NCBI RefSeq assembly: GCF_013112225.1
Contig: NZ_JABFHI010000003.1
Span: 186,001 to 250,000, forward strand
Direction: 5' to 3'
From: Vreelandella azerica
GTDB taxonomy: Bacteria; Pseudomonadota; Gammaproteobacteria; Pseudomonadales; Halomonadaceae
Length of the DNA stretch: 64,000 nt
The position numbers and the translations under genes are program-made. Shown here one piece after another: positions 61,507 to 64,000 of this stretch; the first letter of the stretch is position 1, and the number at the start of each line of letters is the position of its first letter. The notes under the pieces were generated by a model. It worked only from the letters and a program-made list of their open reading frames with translations, had not been told where the DNA came from and did no database searches.

Positions 61507-62638
61507 ACTATCGCTACAGCTCGCCCAGCCGGGGCCGATTCCCTTGCAGGCTGAGTTTGCCTGCCGGAGTGGCGAATTGCTGGCGCTGGTCGGTCCTTCT
61601 GGCAGCGGAAAAACCACCTTGCTGCGGGCCATTGCCGGTCTTTATCAGCCCGCTGCGGGTGTCATCCATTGTGGCGAAGAATGTTGGTTTGATGCTCAGC
61701 GTAAGCACTCACTTAGGCCACAGCAGCGCCGAGTGGGGATTGTTTTTCAGGATTATGCGCTGTTTCCGCATCTGAGTGCGCGGGATAATATTGCCATACC
61801 GCTACGCCATCTGCCCAAGCCCACTCAGGCCCATCGGGCCGAAGAATGGTTGGCGCGGGTCAAGCTCGAAGGGTTGGGAGGGAGGTTTCCCCATCAGCTA
61901 TCGGGTGGCCAGCGTCAGCGGGTTGCGCTAGCGCGCGCCCTGGCCCGTGAACCTGAAGTGCTGCTGCTGGATGAGCCCTTTTCCGCCGTGGATCAGGTCA
62001 CCCGCCGTCGCCTGCAGCGCGAGCTGGCTTTGCTACGTCAGCAGATTGCCATTCCGATTGTGCTGGTGACTCATGACCTGACTGAAGCGGCGGCCCTGGC
62101 AGATACCATGTGCGTGCTACATAATGGCACCACCCTGCAAAGCGGCCCGCCAGAGGCGCTGTTTCGTCGTCCGGCATCATCTGCTGTGGCCAGGCTGCTG
62201 GACCGCCATAACCTTTATCGTGCCACGCTGAGACACTACCAGGGCCGCTACTGCCTTGAGTGGGGGCGTTTTCTGCTCGAAGTAAGTGCTGAGGTGCAAG
62301 CCCAGTTGGGAGGCTATAGGGTAGGTGACAAGCTGGAATGGTATCTGCCGCCTTCAGATATTGTGCTGCATCGCCGCGAGCGCCCTTCCAATGGCGAGCG
62401 GGAAAACCCGGTCGCCGCCATGGTCAGCGAAGTTGTCGCGCTTGGGGGAATGACATCGGTGGCTCTGAGGGTTGCCCATGGCGATATGCTACGGTTTGAA
62501 GTCGGCACCCATGCGGCGCGTCGTAACCAGCTGGCGCCCGGCGCCATGGTGAAGGTGTCCTTGCTGGCATCCGGCATTCATGTGATGGGGCCAGTGGCTA
62601 ATGAAGTATCCACACCCCCTGGCGTTTATGAAACCTGA
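61499..62638 (+). CDS. modC: Molybdate ABC transporter ATP-binding protein
   Basis: 379 residues. ABC motifs: Walker A GPSGSGKTTLL, signature LSGGQRQRVALARALA, Walker B EVLLLDEPFSAVDQ, switch His in VTHDLTEA. The C-terminal region (about 285-379) holds a TOBE domain of the molybdate-sensing type. ATG 61499 has AGGAGG 4-10 bases upstream and overlaps modB; in-frame codons from 61457 lie inside modB. Intact. Confidence 0.95.
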   Translation: MAELSLQLAQPGPIPLQAEFACRSGELLALVGPSGSGKTTLLRAIAGLYQPAAGVIHCGEECWFDAQRKHSLRPQQRRVGIVFQDYALFPHLSARDNIAIPLRHLPKPTQAHRAEEWLARVKLEGLGGRFPHQLSGGQRQRVALARALAREPEVLLLDEPFSAVDQVTRRRLQRELALLRQQIAIPIVLVTHDLTEAAALADTMCVLHNGTTLQSGPPEALFRRPASSAVARLLDRHNLYRATLRHYQGRYCLEWGRFLLEVSAEVQAQLGGYRVGDKLEWYLPPSDIVLHRRERPSNGERENPVAAMVSEVVALGGMTSVALRVAHGDMLRFEVGTHAARRNQLAPGAMVKVSLLASGIHVMGPVANEVSTPPGVYET

Positions 62639-62648
62639 GGAAACCACC

Positions 62649-63175
62649 ATGCATCTCAATCGCCGTGCATTTTTAACCGCCTCACTGGCAGTACCGCTTC
62701 TGGCGCTGGCCTGGCCGCTATCGGCACTGGCCACGACACCAGAAGCAGCTCCGCTTGAACGGATGGCCTTGGCCGTGCATGGGACTGAAGGGCCGCATCG
62801 TCTGGATGTTGAGGTCGCCCGTACGTCAGCGCAGCGCCAGCGTGGCCTGATGGGGCGGGAAAGCCTGCCAGCCGACCACGGCATGCTGTTCATGTATCCC
62901 CGCGAGCAATCCGGGCGTAATGGCTTCTGGATGTTTCAGACCCTGATTCCGCTGGATATTGCCTTCATCAACAGTGAGGGTACGATAGTAGCGATCAGAA
63001 CCATGCAGCCGTGCGGCTCATCATCCCCCAGCGACTGCCGCTCCTATACGCCGGATACGCCCTATGCGGCGGCGCTTGAAGTCAATGCCGGTTACTTCGC
63101 CAAGCGGGGATTCGCGAAGGTGACTGCGTGGCCTTGCCGGGTGAGGGGCAAGCAGCTTGCTCACCCAGCGTTTAA
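62649..63175 (+). CDS. DUF192 family exported protein (probably frameshifted at 3' end)
   Basis: A 170-180 residue exported protein whose N-terminus (NRRAFLTASLAVPLLALAWPLSALA) resembles a Tat or Sec signal. DUF192 motifs are DVEVARTSAQRQRGLMGRESLPADHGMLFMY and GFWMFQTLIPLDIAFINSEGTIV. Function unknown. Near 63113-63118 one base seems missing: the open frame runs to 63194 with an unnatural basic tail, while the other frame gives EGDCVALPGEGQAACSPSV and stops at 63175. It follows modC by 10 bases. Confidence 0.82.
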
Positions 63176-63283
63176 GCGGGCGAGATCTGGATGACTGTCT
63201 TTCATCCATAAAGGGCCTATAATTTAAGCCGCATAACACGCCGCTCAATACAATAAAACTGATAAAACCAATAAGGATTCATT

Positions 63284-64000
63284 ATGACGCTGACACGCAA
63301 GATGACTCATGTAACGGCAGGTCTGGCCGGTGCGGTATTCCTGGCAGGCGCCCTGTCCGCTCAAGCCCGTGAGTTGTCGGTTTCAACCGTGCTTTCGGAT
63401 GCGTTTCCCTGGGGGCAGGCGGCCGAAAAATGGGCAGATCTGGTTGAAGAGCGCAGTGAAGGTGAGTTGACTCTGCGGGTATACCCCAATTCCCAGCTGG
63501 TCTCTGGTGATCAGACCCGTGAGTTCTCAGCCATGCGCTCTGGCCTGATTGATGCCGCCGTGGGTTCCACCATTAACTGGTCGCCGCAGGTGCCTGAGCT
63601 GAATCTTTTCTCATTGCCTTTTCTCCTGCCTGATGAAGCTGCGGTTGATGCCGTCACTGGCGGTGCGGCAGGCGAGCAAGTGTTTGCAGCGATTGAATCC
63701 AGAGGCGTGGTGCCGCTGGCCTGGGGCGAAAACGGTTTTCGCCAGCTGTCCAACTCCCGCGGCCCGGTGGATGAGCCCGGTGACCTGGACGGCCTGAAGA
63801 TCCGCGTGGTTGGCTCGCCGCTTTTTCAGGATACGTTCTCGGCACTCGATGCTGACCCGACCCAGATGAGCTGGACGGATGCCCAGCCTGCCCTGACCAC
63901 CGGCGCCGTTGATGGCCAGGAAAATCCGCTGTCGGTGTTTGATGTGGCGCGTATTGATCAGGTCGGTCAGGAATACCTGACGCTTTGGAACTATATGAAT
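63284..64000 (+). CDS. TRAP transporter solute-binding protein, DctP family (partial)
   Basis: The gene runs off the right edge; 239 codons are visible with no stop. It has a signal peptide (LTRKMTHVTAGLAGAVFLAGALSAQA) and the DctP fold: PWGQAAEKWADLVEERSEGELTLRVYPNSQLV, LFSLPFLLPDEAAVDAV, ENGFRQLSNSRGPV and DLDGLKIRVVGSPLF. Substrate cannot be told. ATAAGGATTC precedes ATG 63284 and a TATAAT box lies at 63218-63223. The membrane genes dctQM probably follow outside the window. Confidence 0.93.
   Translation, partial: MTLTRKMTHVTAGLAGAVFLAGALSAQARELSVSTVLSDAFPWGQAAEKWADLVEERSEGELTLRVYPNSQLVSGDQTREFSAMRSGLIDAAVGSTINWSPQVPELNLFSLPFLLPDEAAVDAVTGGAAGEQVFAAIESRGVVPLAWGENGFRQLSNSRGPVDEPGDLDGLKIRVVGSPLFQDTFSALDADPTQMSWTDAQPALTTGAVDGQENPLSVFDVARIDQVGQEYLTLWNYMN

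Overview
The window is 64 kb of chromosome from a gammaproteobacterium. The gene content, protein sequences and moderately high GC best fit Halomonadaceae (Halomonas-like): rbfA-truB-rpsO-pnp, an Anr/ccoNOQPGHIS/hemN respiratory block, a CrbS/CrbR-acs acetate module, a phasin and a TRAP solute-binding protein. No phage, insertion sequence, CRISPR array or defence island was seen. This is ordinary chromosome with metabolic clusters.

Layout. 1-4.6 kb: translation and RNA genes (infB end, rbfA, truB, rpsO, pnp). 4.8-6.3 kb: divergent nadC and ampD. 6.7-11.5 kb: aceE-aceF, with a three-lipoyl E2. 11.8-15.4 kb: adk, tsaB, rsmJ, a UPF0149 protein and a SprT-like protease. 15.7-28.1 kb: acetate/carboxylate module with acs, response regulator CrbR, transporter-sensor kinase CrbS, a small membrane protein, an SSS symporter with its DUF4212 partner, and a cNMP/CBS/DUF294 protein. 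28.2-40.3 kb: ttcA, the FNR-type regulator anr, hemN, and the complete cbb3 oxidase set (ccoNOQP plus ccoGHIS and a SafE-like protein). FNR-type boxes lie about 70 nt upstream of both hemN and ccoN. 41.3-41.9 kb: five-tRNA array Val-Asp-Asp-Val-Asp. 42.0-50.2 kb: glycolate oxidase glcDEFG, D-lactate dehydrogenase dld and lactate/glycolate permease lldP. 50.5-51.8 kb: a GST and a phasin. 51.9-58.4 kb: allantoin/ureide cluster with a GntR regulator, a broken and a full-length NCS1 permease, an allantoin/hydantoin racemase, puuE, allE and allA. Two copies of the palindrome TTGTATACAA sit in its divergent promoter. 58.6-64 kb: pyk, modABC, a DUF192 protein and the start of a TRAP dctP.

How it fits together. 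The glycolate, lactate, acetate and ureide genes all feed central carbon metabolism: glyoxylate, pyruvate and acetyl-CoA. PDH and Acs supply acetyl-CoA, and the cbb3 oxidase serves low-oxygen respiration under Anr.

Sequence quality. At least 20 reading-frame breaks occur, about one per 3 kb, including in genes that are normally essential or core (tsaB, pnp, aceE). Nearly all are single-base losses, mostly in short homopolymers, and each repaired gene gives a whole-codon, family-typical length. The simplest reading is uncorrected sequencing indels, not decay. The exception is the first NCS1 permease, which also lacks its C-terminal half.

The most unusual non-coding structure is a dispersed 7-bp repeat (YTCACNA). 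It occurs as phased arrays in at least three intergenic gaps, mostly between convergent genes, and in one case supplies the stop codon of crbS.
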